A DNA stretch of 64,000 nucleotides from Fremontodendron californicum (Eukaryota > Streptophyta > Magnoliopsida > Malvales > Malvaceae): positions 35,684,172-35,748,171 of the forward strand of contig JAULJL010000004.1 in the NCBI GenBank assembly GCA_030761205.1, read 5' to 3'. The notes beneath the pieces are model-generated. The model did not search any database. It was not told where the DNA came from and saw only the letters and a list, made by a program, of their open reading frames with translations. Shown piece after piece: positions 11,429-21,475 of the stretch (its first letter is position 1; the number at the start of each line of letters is the position of its first letter). The position numbers and the translations under genes were made by a program.

Positions 11429-12242
11429 GCAGCATGGCGTCTTATTGCGAGCGCACATGGTGGACACGACTGTGGATGGGCCCGTTAAAGGCCATTGGCT
11501 GTGCAGCATGACATCTTATTGCGAGCGCGCATGGTGGACGCGAGGATGGATGGGCCTGTTAGAGGCTATTGGGTTTACAACATGACATCTTATTGCAAGC
11601 GCACATGGTGGACACGATGGTGGATGGGCCAGTTAGAGGCCATTGGGTGTGCAGCATGGCATCTTATTGCGAGCACACATGGTGGACGTGATGGTGGATA
11701 GGCCAGTTAGAGACCATTGAGCGTGCAGCATGGTATCTTATTGCGAGTGCATATGGTGGACGCAATGGTGGATGGGCCAGTTAGAGGCCATTGGGCGTGC
11801 AGCAAGACGTCTTATTGCGAGCGCGCATGGTGGACGCGAGGATGGATGGGCCTGTTAGAGGCTATTGAGCGTAGAGCATGGCATCTTATTGCGAGTGCAC
11901 ATGGTGGACACGATGGTGGATGGGCCAGTTAGAGGCCATTGGGCGTGCAGCATGGCGTCTTATTGCGAGCGCGCATGGTGGACGCGATGGTGGATGGGCC
12001 AGTTAGAGGTCATTGGGCGTGCAGCATGGCGTCTTATTGCGAGGGTGCATGGTGGATGCGAGGATGTATGGGCCTGTTAGAGGCCATTGGGCATACAACA
12101 TGGCGTCTTATTGCTAGCGCACATGATGGAAGCGAAGGTGAATGGGCCAGTTAGAGGCCATTGGGCGTGCAGCATGACGTCTTATTGCGAGCGAACATGG
12201 TGGACGCGATGGTAGATGGGCCAGTTAGAGGCCATTGGGAAA
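11429..12242. repeat. Minisatellite: eleven 74-bp tandem units
   Basis: Units begin at 11,429, 11,503, 11,577 and then every 74 bp to 12,169, each starting with a variant of gcagcatg and ending near ggccattggg. A degenerate partial unit precedes them (about 11,334-11,428). Two unit types are visible: one with gatggtggatgggccagtt and one with gaggatggatgggcctgtt. The second type is at 11,503, 11,799 and 12,021. The array lies just downstream of integrase in the Tat-like element. Because 74 is not a multiple of three, short ORFs of 60-78 codons arise in rotating frames; I do not treat these as genes. Confidence 0.95.
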
Positions 12243-12332
12243 AGTGTTGGCTTTTTGTTATTTTTCCTGCAAAAGGCAAGTTGTCTTATTATTCTTATGA
12301 AAGAAAATACAACTTGTATGTAAAATTACAGA

Positions 12333-13351
12333 AAATATTTCTTCAGGTGGATTGCATTCCACATCCTTGGTACAGGGCTTCCGTCCATTCATTCTAGAGC
12401 ATAGGCTCCAAAGCCAATATTCTTTGTTACTTTGTAAGGGCCTTCCCAGTTTGAGGCCATCTTCCCCTGTTCGTTCGTGGGCCTGCTGGCTTCACGACTT
12501 CTGAAAACAAGGTCGCCCATTTGAAATTGTCTGCTTTTGACCTTCTAGTTGTAGTACTGTGCGACCTGATGTGATCTGGCTGCCTATCTGACTTGTGCCC
12601 AATCTCTGGTTTCTTCCAACAGGTCCAAATTTCTTCTAATTACTTCTTCGTTGGTGTCGGGGTCGTAGTGGGCTGTTCTCCAGGAATTGATGCCAATCTC
12701 GGCTGGTATTACAGCTTCTGTTCCATACATCAAGTTGAAAGAGGTCTCGCCTCTGCCGGAGTGGGACGTGGTTCTGATGGCCCAGAGTATTCCTGACATT
12801 TCTTCTAGCCATGCCCCCTTAGCATCGTCGAGCTTCTTTTTCAAGCCTTGGAGGATTTTCTTGTTTATCGCCTCCACCTGTCCATTTGTTTGGGGGTGTT
12901 TGAACGAGCTATGTATGAGCAAGATTTTGATGTTTTCACAAAAAAAATTCAACTTGCCTCCCTGGAACTGTGCACCATTATCCGCCACGATGGTGTTGGG
13001 GACCCCGTATCTACATACCATGGATTTCCAAACAAAGTTCTCGATTACCTTTTTCGTGATGGTCGCCACAACCTCTGCTTCTACCCATTTGATAAAGTAT
13101 TTGCAGGATACAACCACGAACTTCTTTTGCCCTATTGCGATCGGGAAAGGTCCGAGGATGTCAATCCCCCACATTGCGAAAAGCCATGGGTTTGACAATT
13201 TATTGAGCAATTTTGTTGGTTGTCTTGGAACGGTGGCAAACTTTTGGCACTTTTTTACCATTTTTGTGGCGTACTTCTTCATTGTTGGCCAGTAAAAACC
13301 CTGTCTAAGTGCTTTCTGTGCCAAAGACCTGTCCCCATGTGATTTCCACAT
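12333..13351 (-). pseudogene. Integrase domain (Tat-like element)
   Basis: The segment GFYWPTM followed by the remnant of the HHCC region leads into the core. The core has a DDE triad: D in WGIDILGPF, D in IVADNGAQF and E in NGQVEAINK. The C-terminal part reads through FQMGDLVFR, WEGPYKV and IHLKKYF. Stops interrupt the C-terminal half, for example a TAG after WAQVR where glutamine is expected and a TGA after GAYALE. The core itself is open for 255 codons (12,584-13,351). Non-functional as it stands. Confidence 0.85.
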
Positions 13352-13488
13352 ACTCCTTCATGGATCTCTCGAATGAAGTATTCAACTTCTGTGGGCTCTA
13401 GGCATCTCAACAAGGGTTCACTGAATGACTTCCTATAAAGGGTTTCTCCTATTATGGTGTATCCGGCAGCTCTTCTTCTTAGCCTGAG

Positions 13489-14726
13489 TTACTCTTTGGG
13501 ATCAGCGGGCAGGGTCTCGTTTGTAAGGAAGTCTGTGATGCTTGTTGACCAACTCTGTTCATTAGTTATTGTGAAGATCTCTTCGCCTTCTTGATGGCTT
13601 GGCAGAGGATGGTGTTTGAGAAGGATCTTTCCTCTTAGTCTTATTTCGATGGCGGAGGCGAGCTTGGACAAAGAGTCTGCTTTGATATTTTCCTCTCTGG
13701 CGATCTGCTGGATTATCAGCTGGCTGAAATGTCGCTTTAGGTCTATCACCTTTTTGTGATACTTTATCAAAGCGGGCTCCTTTACTTTGTACTCCACATT
13801 TACTTGTTTTGCCACTAGTTAGGAATCGGTAGACACAGATAACCTTACGACCCCAAGCTTGAAGGCCAGCTCGAGCCCCGCTAGGAGAGCTTCATATTTC
13901 GTTGCATTGTTTGAGGTGGAGAAATCGAAGGACAAACCGTACTTCCATTCACTTCCATGAGGGTCAGTTAGCAAGATTCCAGCCCCGATCCCTCTTTTCC
14001 TGAGGATCTATCCATATACAAGGCCCACGTGCCGATTGGGGCGGTTTTTCGCCGTTGGGGTTGTTGTATCAAGGTTGGTTTTGGGGGTAGTGGTTGTGTC
14101 ACCTCGTCGGAGTTTGGTTATGGCTTTTCGAGGTAGTGGATTGGTGTCGTGATAGTGTTGTCAAAAGAGTACTCAGCTATGAAGTCCGCCAAAGCCTAGG
14201 CCTTGATAGCCTTCCTTGGCTTATACTCCAAACCAAACTCACTGAGTTCAACACTCCACTTGGCCATTCTGCCCGTAATGTCTACTTTTTGCAAAACCTC
14301 CCTTAGTGGTTGATCCGTTAGCACTGTAATGGGATGAGCCTAAAAATACTGCCTCAGGCGTCTGGCGGCTACTATCAGGGCGTAGATGGTTTTTTCCAAC
14401 CGAGTGTAGTTAATTTCTCCATTCTGCAAGGCTCGACTGACATAATAGACTGGTGTTTGGCGGATTTCTTCCTCTTTAAGGAGTACGGTTGCTATGGTGT
14501 CGTCTGCACCTGCCAGATAGATATACAGCTGGTCTCCTGGTAACGAGCTGATGAGTAGGGGAAACAAGCACAAGTATTTCTTTAATTCCTCAAAAGCTTT
14601 TTGGCAACCCTCGGTCCATTGATACCTGGAGGCTCCCCTGAACACTTTGAAGAAAGGTAAGCACTTGTCAGCAAGCTTAGAGACGAAGCTATTGAGGGCG
14701 ACCACTCTGCCAGTAAGTCTTTGCAT
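13489..14726 (-). pseudogene. RNase H domain (Tat-like element)
   Basis: The 14,340-14,726 segment carries the RT-RNase H connection and the start of RNase H (KAFEELKKYL, YYVSRAL, EINYTRLEKTIYALI). The 13,489-13,815 segment carries the end (QLIIQQIAREENIKADSLSKLAS). A TAA at 13,819-13,821 replaces the glutamine expected in the family motif DSQLV. The two segments are in different frames, so at least one frameshift lies between them. Confidence 0.8.
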
Positions 14727-14734
14727 TTCTTTAG

Positions 14735-15578
14735 TGTTTCTTGGTGGGACATGCCTAAGATTGCATGAATTTTTTTCGGATTTGCTTATATTCCTCTATC
14801 GGAGACCATAAAGCCGAGGAACTTCCCTGCTCCTACTCCGAATGCGCATTTTTTTGAATTCAACCTCATGTTGTATTTCCTGATGATACTGAAAGCTTAT
14901 TCCAGATCTCTGACGTGTTGGTCTAGTGAGGGACTTTTGACCAGTATGTCATCCACATATACTTCCATACTCCGCCCAATTTGTTCTTTGAAAAGTCTGT
15001 TTACCGACCTTTGATAGGTGGCTCCTGCGTTCTTTAGGCCTAAGGGCATGACTTGGTAGCAGAATAGACCTTCCTCCTTCACAAAGAACGTCTTATCTTG
15101 GTCTGCAAGATTCATTTTGATCTGGTTGTAGCCGGAGAAAGCATCCATAAAATTTAGGTATTTGTGACCTGCCGAGGAGTCGACCAATCGATCTATGGCT
15201 GGTAGGGGAAAGTTGTCTTTAGGGCATACCTTATTCAGATCTGTGAAGTCAACACACATTCGTCATTTCCCACTGGCCTTTTTCACCATTACTACGTTGG
15301 TGAGCCAGTTAGGGTAGACCACTTCCTTGATAAAGTCAGCGACGAGCAGTTTTTGAACTTCTTCTCTAAATGCCTTGATTCTTTTGTCTAACTGGTCTTA
15401 CTACAGGGTTAATATTGAGAGAGTGGGTGATAATACTAGGGTCTATTCCCGGCATGTCAGCCGCCGACCATACAAAGATGTCGATATTTTCTTGCAGCAT
15501 GGCCACTAGTGGTCGCCTTTCCTCACTTCCTAAGGAGGACCCGACCTTGGTTGTTTTAGATGGGTTTTTTGGGTCCAA
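14735..15578 (-). pseudogene. Reverse transcriptase domain (Tat-like element)
   Basis: The N-terminal part (15,366-15,578) contains ENIDIFVWSAADMPGIDPS. The palm (14,897-15,259) contains CVDFTDLNKVCPKDNFPLP, FMDAFSGYNQI, FCYQVMPLGLKNAGATYQR and the active-site YVDD at MEVYVDDILVKS. A TGA at 15,263-15,265 stands where tryptophan is expected before RMCVDF. Another stop follows RDLE. The catalytic YVDD is intact but the frame is broken. Confidence 0.88.
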
Positions 15579-15798
15579 AGGGACTGTCGTTGTTTGCTCT
15601 GCAGGCTCCGCCTTGTACTGACTTGTTTCTGTTTGTTATCCAAGTTTTTCAGGGTGAGCATCATTTTGTCAATCAAGTTGACCTGGGTCTCCATTTGTTG
15701 CCCTCTTGTTTCTTCGTCTTGCCCCCTGCCTCTGCCATGCCGTCATCGTACTCGACATTTTTGTGCTTGTTCGCGATCTGTATGGACAACACGTGGCA

Positions 15799-16260
15799 CT
15801 ATCGAGCTGTATGCTGGTCTATCTTCATGTAGCCGATCCCCATTGGTGTTGGAAATTTTACTGTCAGACAGTAAACGGCGGCCACCATTCTTGCCTTTCT
15901 CATCACAGGCCTTCCAAAGATTACATTGTAGGCCGAAGGCTGGTCGACCATTAGGAATTCTGAGATGATGGTGATGGTGTACTCGCCGTCTCCCATTGTT
16001 ATCGACAGGGTGATCGACCCTTTGACTGTAATTGGCTGGTTCGCAAAGCCAAAAATCGGGTTTGCTGGTTTCAACTCTTTTTCAGGGATGTCTATCTTCT
16101 TGAAGGCCTCTTACTGAATAACTTCCACTGCACTGTCGCTGTCAACAAGGACTCTTTTTATTCTGAAGTTTTCGATTGTGGCCGCTACGGCAATTGGGTC
16201 GTTACCATTGTCTTCCAGGATGTCGACATCGTTATCGGTGAAGTCTATTATCCAGTCTTC
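15799..16260 (-). pseudogene. Retropepsin domain (Tat-like element)
   Basis: The frame reads VLVDSDSAVEV at the active site, then a stop, then a run with YNVIFGRPVMRKARMV typical of the flap and C-terminal part of Ty3 proteases. The catalytic D-S/T-G triplet appears as D-S-D, which should abolish activity. This is consistent with a G-to-A change in an old copy. Confidence 0.7.
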
Positions 16261-18324
16261 ATTTTGTTTGACTCGCTTGGGAGTTGCATCGATTGCCATT
16301 ATGCTTCTTAAGTGAACCTTTCTTTTGGAGTTACTGGCTGTCCATTCTTTTGTACCCCACACTATCATATATATCACCCCCTGTATTGGTTTCTTTAATT
16401 CTTTTCTGCCCGAATTTCTCTGATTATTCACCAACGATTGCCCCTGTTGAGCCTCTGTCTTTCTTACAAACTGTTTAATCTGCTTTTTTCTAATGGCGGT
16501 CTCGATTGTGTCCTTCAGAGACCTGCAGCCTTCTATGCTATGCCTCACGTCGTTGTGAAAGTTGCACCTTTCTTTTGAGTTAAGACGCAGGGGGTTATCT
16601 TTCATTGGGTAGGGCGTTTCCAAGATGCCCTCGTGGGCCACAGCATTCAAGATGTACGTCTTCGAGGCGTTGAGATGGGTGTACTCATCAAACTTAGAGT
16701 ACGGAGCTTTTTCCCCTCTCCGCCCTCGGCCCTGGGCGTCTCTGTCTGTGTTACTCTGTCGGATTGTTCTTTCGAGTGACCTGGATCTATGGCGGTGTGA
16801 GTCAAGACCCAACTGTCTTCTGTTGTCTTGAAATCCCTGTTTGGTTTTTGGTGGACGTCTTTGGTCCCGTCAGTAGTTGGTTCTTTCTGGGCCCCTCGGC
16901 CAATTTCATCTCTTCTGTTTCGGCGTACCTCTGGGCTTTCTCATACAGACTGTAGAGTTTTTTAGGCTTCTCGTCCGTTAGGGAGTACCGTAGGTGTTCG
17001 TGGTGGACTCCACAGATGAACGCTTGGATGGCTCAGTCATTGTGCAGGTCCTTGATTTCCATAGTGGCGGAGTTGAACCTGCGGATGTATTCTCTGAGGG
17101 TCTCGCTCTCTATTTGCCTCACAGCAAAGAGGCTGGCGAGTGTTTTAAAAGTCGCCTTGTTGGCGAGGAAATGGGCGATGAAAGTTCTGCCGAGCTTTTG
17201 GAAGCTGTCAATGGACCCGGCTGGCAGTGAGTGGTACCATGTTCTGGCGTACACCCTAAGTGTCATGGGAAAAACTCTGCACTTCTGGGCGTCGGTAGCC
17301 CCGAGCAAGTCCATGTAATTTTTATATTGGATGAGGTGATCCGTAGGATCCCTGGTGCCATCATAGGTTTCTTTGGGGAGCTTGGTGGTCTTAGGCACCG
17401 ATTCTTGCCGGATTTTCGGGGTTAGGGGGCTGTTGTCATCCGTCATCCACTCTGTTTTCTCATTCTTATCTTTCATCATACTGTGGACTTTTTTTCTTAA
17501 GGCCACCATCTGGGCCTCCATGGCGGAAACAGTGGTCTCTTTATTGACGGGTAAGTTTTCTGAGTCTTGGGGTCTCTCTTCAGGGCGTTGCCCCCTGGTC
17601 TGTCGGAGGGCTCTGCTAGTGGCTGTTCGGTGGCTGCCTCAATAAGACGAGGTGGCACTGTTCTCTTCGTGGTTGTTGTGGTTGCCCCGTTGGTTTGGGC
17701 CAGGTTTCTGGTTAGGCTATCGGGCGGTTCGCTGCTGCTCAACCAACTGTGCCTGAAGGGTTTGTATGTGACTCATGAGCATTTGGTATGCGGGGTCGAC
17801 ATAGGATAGCATGGTCGAGTGGAAGGTGGTGTTGGGTGTTTGGATGATGGAGTTGGGTGCTGGTGGGGGTCCGATGGCGAGATTCGGTGATAACATGGCT
17901 GGCGGGTTTTCCCTGCCAGCTAGTGGAGGGTCTATCCCAGGGGCGAGGGAATGCTTGTTTGTCCTACAGTGTTAAACTGAGCCTCCAAGAGACTGAAGAG
18001 GGCTGCGTGAGTGGTTTGTTGAGTGGTTGGGAGTACATCTAGCAGCGGAGTTGTGAGGGTTGAGAACACTGGAGAGGGGGCTGTGAGTAAGTTTTGGTAG
18101 TAAGGCTGGTGGTAGAAGAAGGGTTTTTGGGGCCAAAAGTTGGGAATAAATGGTGGTTGGTAGCTGGTGCCAGGTCCTGGGAGGTTGGGAAAGTTTCTGG
18201 GGAGAGGAGAATGACAACTGCCTGTGTCCGGAGGTGTGGACGAGTTAGTGATGGGGGGATGGTCCCCTGGTTTCCCGGTGAGGAGGTTGTTAGGATTGGT
18301 GGTGGCAAAGACATGGCTTGTCAC
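16261..18324 (-). pseudogene. Gag region (Tat-like element)
   Basis: Reading down the - strand: a proline/serine-rich N-terminal part (17,932-18,324); the retrotransposon Gag capsid region (17,033-17,521, with YDGTRDPTDHL, RTWYHSLPAGSI and SFQKLGRTFIAHF); and a basic C-terminal part (to about 16,260). The C-terminal part has a CX2HX4H-like motif in the segment ERCNFHNDVRHSIEGC. Several stops and at least two frame changes separate these pieces. Together they give a complete but dead Gag. Confidence 0.8.
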
Positions 18325-18342
18325 TTCCCACAGACGGCGCCA
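18325..18342 (-). other. Primer-binding site of the Tat-like element
   Basis: On the - strand TGGCGCCGTCTGTGGGAA lies two bases inside the LTR end. The TGGCGCC start reflects a tRNA 3' end including CCA. The same primer-site string is common in plant Ty3 elements. I do not assign the tRNA. Confidence 0.75.
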
Positions 18343-18344
18343 GA

Positions 18345-18932
18345 TGTTGATGTCTTTTTATGTCGTGATGGTGTTCCTGAAATCTCTGGTGGTCTGAGGT
18401 CCTGAGAAGGAGAAAGAATAGGTTAGAGGGCACCGGAGATTGAGCTCCGGGACGCGCTTCGATGGTTAAATCAGTGTTTGGAGGAGAAGGTAAAGGAATG
18501 TTAAAAAGAGAAAGAGCGGATAGTCTTACAAGAGAGGGAGAGAGAGAGCTTAGCCTTTGAATAGCCTTGAGGGGGGCCATTTATAGGGGAGGTTGGGCGA
18601 GCTGGTGCTGGCCCAACTAGTTCCACGTGTCCGACTCCGGTAGGTCGTTTGGTGCAAGCGGCCTCGGGGGGCCTTGTCGAGGAGACGGCTGCATTTAATG
18701 TCCGTCGTCTACAGACGGTAGCATTTAATGTCTCGCACTGTCCTAGATGGGTACCGAGGTGACCAGGGATGTGACCAGGTGACCAGGGATGTGACCTTTG
18801 GGAAGAAATGGATGGTCACGTGTCCCTTGTCTCTGCTCCTGATGCTTTCTGGGCTTGTCTGGTCGGGCTGTTCATCTGAGCCTTGTGCTTGTCAGACTGG
18901 GCCTGTTTTTGATAGGCCGAATGGGTTCAACA
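18345..18932 (-). repeat. 5' LTR of the Tat-like element
   Basis: 588 bp with matching short inverted ends, TGTTGA at one end and TCAACA at the other, next to the primer site. A TATA box lies on the - strand at 18,579-18,585. The outer boundary rests on the inverted-end rule because no second LTR is visible for comparison. The next five bases outside are aaaat. Confidence 0.7.
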
Positions 18933-19445
18933 AAATTAACCCACCAGAAAACTATTCTTCACACATACATACATAACCCTGACTACTTCACACTAATAAC
19001 CAGATACTAAATTGAATTAAAACATTATGGGAAAAAATATCAAATTCCAATACTTGTTAAAAAATTAAAACTACTAGTAGTAGTATAATTTATTCAGGCA
19101 ATCAACAGAAATTACCTGGCTGAGGTGCCCGAGCAGCCCGATATCGAGCTGACCTAAACCTTCCTGCAAAATCGAAATTACAGCTTAACCTTATCACTAA
19201 AAAAAGCAGGTTATAATAACCGAAGACTGGGGGTATTTATACATGCTACTACACAAATACGAACAAATCAATCCAATAAATGGCTAAAATCATGATAAGT
19301 GGAGACAGGTCAAAGAATGGCTAGAATCGTGAATGCAAAAAATGGATATTCAACAAAGCAAGGTGAATAAAAAAATCCAACAGCCCATAAATCATAATAC
19401 GTCGAAAATAAAAAGTATATATATATATTATTTAGATAATATATA

Positions 19446-19766
19446 TTAGATATTGCACATCAGTGAGTGAAAAACTAAAAAAAATAATCAGTTAAAAATA
19501 TATATTTTAAAATAAATAATTTAATAATATAATATCTAGGTTTTTTTAAAATAAAAAAATTATTTCATAATGTCATGCGAATTTTTTAAATAAAAAAGTT
19601 ATCATAAGATCATGTAAGGTAATTTTTAAAAAAAAAATTATATAAACATCCTTAATTATGTTTTATATCATATATTCAATTTGATTTTTTTATATTTTTA
19701 TCAAATGAGTTAGTGTCATTTGATTCAGTAATACCAACTAAATCATTCCTTTTATAATAATATAGT
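19446..19766 (-). mobile_element. Helitron-like element, degenerate copy 1
   Basis: The right side has the family's subterminal palindrome remnant (gttagtgtcatttgattc ... taccaact) followed by ttttataataatatag, the complement of a Helitron-type TCTATA start. The left side (ttagatattgcacatcagtgagtg) aligns with the 3' end of the copy at 30,172. On the - strand it ends CTAA. Ends are mutated, so the borders are approximate. Confidence 0.5.
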
Positions 19767-19916
19767 TTGACTCTCAAGAGCATGTGTACAAAAACCTAGA
19801 ATCTGAAACCTAAATCATATGAATTCAAGATGAAAATTCAATATGTTTCTGAAAAAATTAAACTCTCGACGATTAATGAATAGCGACAGCTAAAACAACC
19901 ATTATAATGATCCAGA

Positions 19917-19940
19917 AAAAAAAAAAAAAAAAAAAAAAAA
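19917..19940. repeat. Poly-A run
   Basis: About 24 consecutive A residues within AT-rich spacer, with no associated retroposon body that I can identify. Confidence 0.9.
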
Positions 19941-20145
19941 GGTATTTGGGGACTATTGCTAAAGATTCAAGTTATAATCGGGTCGACAACTCACCTGCAA
20001 AGCGTTGGAGAGACATTGTTGGCGAATGGTTTTGTGGGTAGAGAAATCGAATGCGAAGAGGGGATTCAAGGAAAAAAGGAAAACAGTTTTGGTTTCGCAC
20101 GCATTCAAAACTACCAGACCTAATCAGGATGTCATATTTAATATT

Positions 20146-21132
20146 GAGATAGTGTCATGAATAATTCAAGAAATTTATTAAATTTGTCAATTTGGTGTCT
20201 GTACTTTAAAAATGTTTAATGTAGTATTTGTATTATCAAACAGTGTATCAATTTGGTATTTTGACTTAACATCTTTAAATACAGATGATGATGTGACATT
20301 GATCAATCTGGTGATGACACGTGGTAACACCTGATTTTTTAAAAATTAATATCTTAATTTTTGTAATAAAAAAAAAGAAAAAAATTTAAAAATACAAAAA
20401 TATTTTTAAATTAATATCTAATTTTTTAAAAAACTTAAAAAATTATATTCAAATAATAATAAAATTTAATTCTATTTTTTAAATTCAAAATTTTAAAAAA
20501 TACAAAAATAAAAATAGTTAACTAAAATTATTTTTAAAATATAAAATATTTTAAAATTAAATATTAAATCATTTATAATATCTAAAATTTTTTAAAACAT
20601 ATATTTTTAAAAAAGTTATTTTTGAAAATTACAAAAATTAAATTATGAATTTATTTTAATTCTTTTAAAAAAATTATTTATTAAGAAATTACAAAAATTA
20701 AATATTTTTTAATTTTTTAATTTTTTTAATTTTTTAAAATTTAAAAGTTTTTATTTTTAATTTTTAAAATTTTTTAAATTTAAAAAAAAAAATTTTAAAA
20801 ATCTCTTTTTTAAATTTGTACACGTGGCATCATTATATGGTGCCATGTGTCATCATTATATTTTGAAAATAATATTATTTTTATTTTTAAAATTAAAATT
20901 AAAATTAAAATAATAATTTTTTAGTTAGTACACATGGCATCGTTATATGGTGCTACGTGTCAAGTTTTCATTGGATACAAAAGTCACGTCATCGATTTTT
21001 AATGGTGTTACTGACAGGTACTACAATAGCAAACGGAGTGTAAACTTTAAGTACCAAAATAAATATTTTTAAAGTGCAAATACTACATTGATAAATTTAA
21101 TAAACTTCAGGGGGCATCCATGATATTATCCC
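20146..21132. mobile_element. Non-autonomous Mutator-like element with 9-bp target duplication
   Basis: A 987-bp AT-rich element is flanked by the direct repeat TTTAATATT (20,137-20,145 and 21,133-21,141). Its ends are imperfect inverted repeats. The left starts GAGATAGTGTCATG and the complement of the right starts GGGATAATATCATG. Both continue into matching segments that include atttattaaattt and actttaaaaat. Nine-base duplications are the Mutator signature. Inside are repeated cacgtggcat-like segments (about 20,820-20,860 and 20,930-20,970). No coding capacity is visible. Confidence 0.8.
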
Positions 21133-21159
21133 TTTAATATTTATGGCATTCATTGGAAA

Positions 21160-21475
21160 TTAGGATTCTTGGATCCCAAGAAAGTTGCGTTTACTTAAAT
21201 ATTGAATAAAAGAAAAAAAATGTTTTTGAAAAAAAAAAAATTGATTAATTTATGATAAATATGATAGTTTATTAAAAGAAAGTGGATAATTTTTTAAATA
21301 TATGTGAGTATTTTTTTTAAAATAAAATAATATGTATTTATCATTAATATTATTATTTAAATATATGTGAGTATTTTTTTAAATAAATTTTTAAGTAATT
21401 TTTTTTAATTAAGTTGGTGTCTGATTAACTCGTGATACCAACTCAATCATTTTCATTCTCATTATATTAGTATAG
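21160..21475 (-). mobile_element. Helitron-like element, copy 2
   Basis: The right end reads attatattagtataga followed by T, the complement of a TCTATAC start. It is preceded by the family palindrome remnant (gttggtgtctgattaactcgtgataccaac). The left end has a perfect 7-bp-stem hairpin (TTCTTGG ATC CCAAGAA, 21,167-21,183), and the - strand ends CTAA before a T. The hairpin is closer to the end than in the other copies, so the left border is less certain. Confidence 0.5.

Larger units (their letters stand above)
10661..18932 (-). mobile_element. Decayed Tat-lineage Ty3 LTR retrotransposon, 3' LTR not visible
   Basis: Read on the - strand the order is LTR (18,345-18,932), primer site, proline-rich Gag, retropepsin, reverse transcriptase, RNase H, integrase, an 11-copy 74-bp repeat array and an ORF remnant in antisense. 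The order gag-pro-RT-RH-INT identifies Ty3. The primer site, the tandem repeats after integrase and the antisense ORF point to the Tat/Ogre lineage. All coding domains are broken by stops and frame changes. The distal end with the 3' LTR is absent: the second Athila-like element begins or ends at 10,660, so it probably inserted into this one. Confidence 0.88.
19116..20016 (-). pseudogene. Possible first two exons of a displaced host gene
   Basis: On the - strand an ATG at 20,014-20,016 opens a 22-bp exon (MSLQRFA) ending in a GTGAGT donor at 19,995. The next exon, 19,116-19,163, follows a TTTTGCAG acceptor. It continues the frame with a basic, arginine-rich sequence (GRFRSARYRAARAPQP) and ends in a GTAATT donor. 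No third exon is visible before the Tat LTR at 18,932. The peptide looks like a mitochondrial or plastid presequence, but I do not recognise the gene. It may be a gene broken, or its intron enlarged, by the retrotransposon nest. Two short exons can also match by chance. Confidence 0.4.

Noticed and set aside
11429..12242. CRISPR-like array
   Set aside because: The units are contiguous with no unique spacers, and the genome is that of a plant.
11334..12397. Overlapping ORFs of 63-83 codons in the tandem array
   Set aside because: They arise because the 74-bp unit is GC-richer and stop-poor; the frame rotates each unit and no protein family is suggested.
12687..13295. 202-codon + strand ORF
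   Set aside because: It is the complement of the integrase domain, which has clear family motifs on the - strand.
19069..19090. Helitron CTAG end at ctactagtagtag
   Set aside because: No hairpin at the expected distance; the alignable end of copy 1 is at 19,446 instead.
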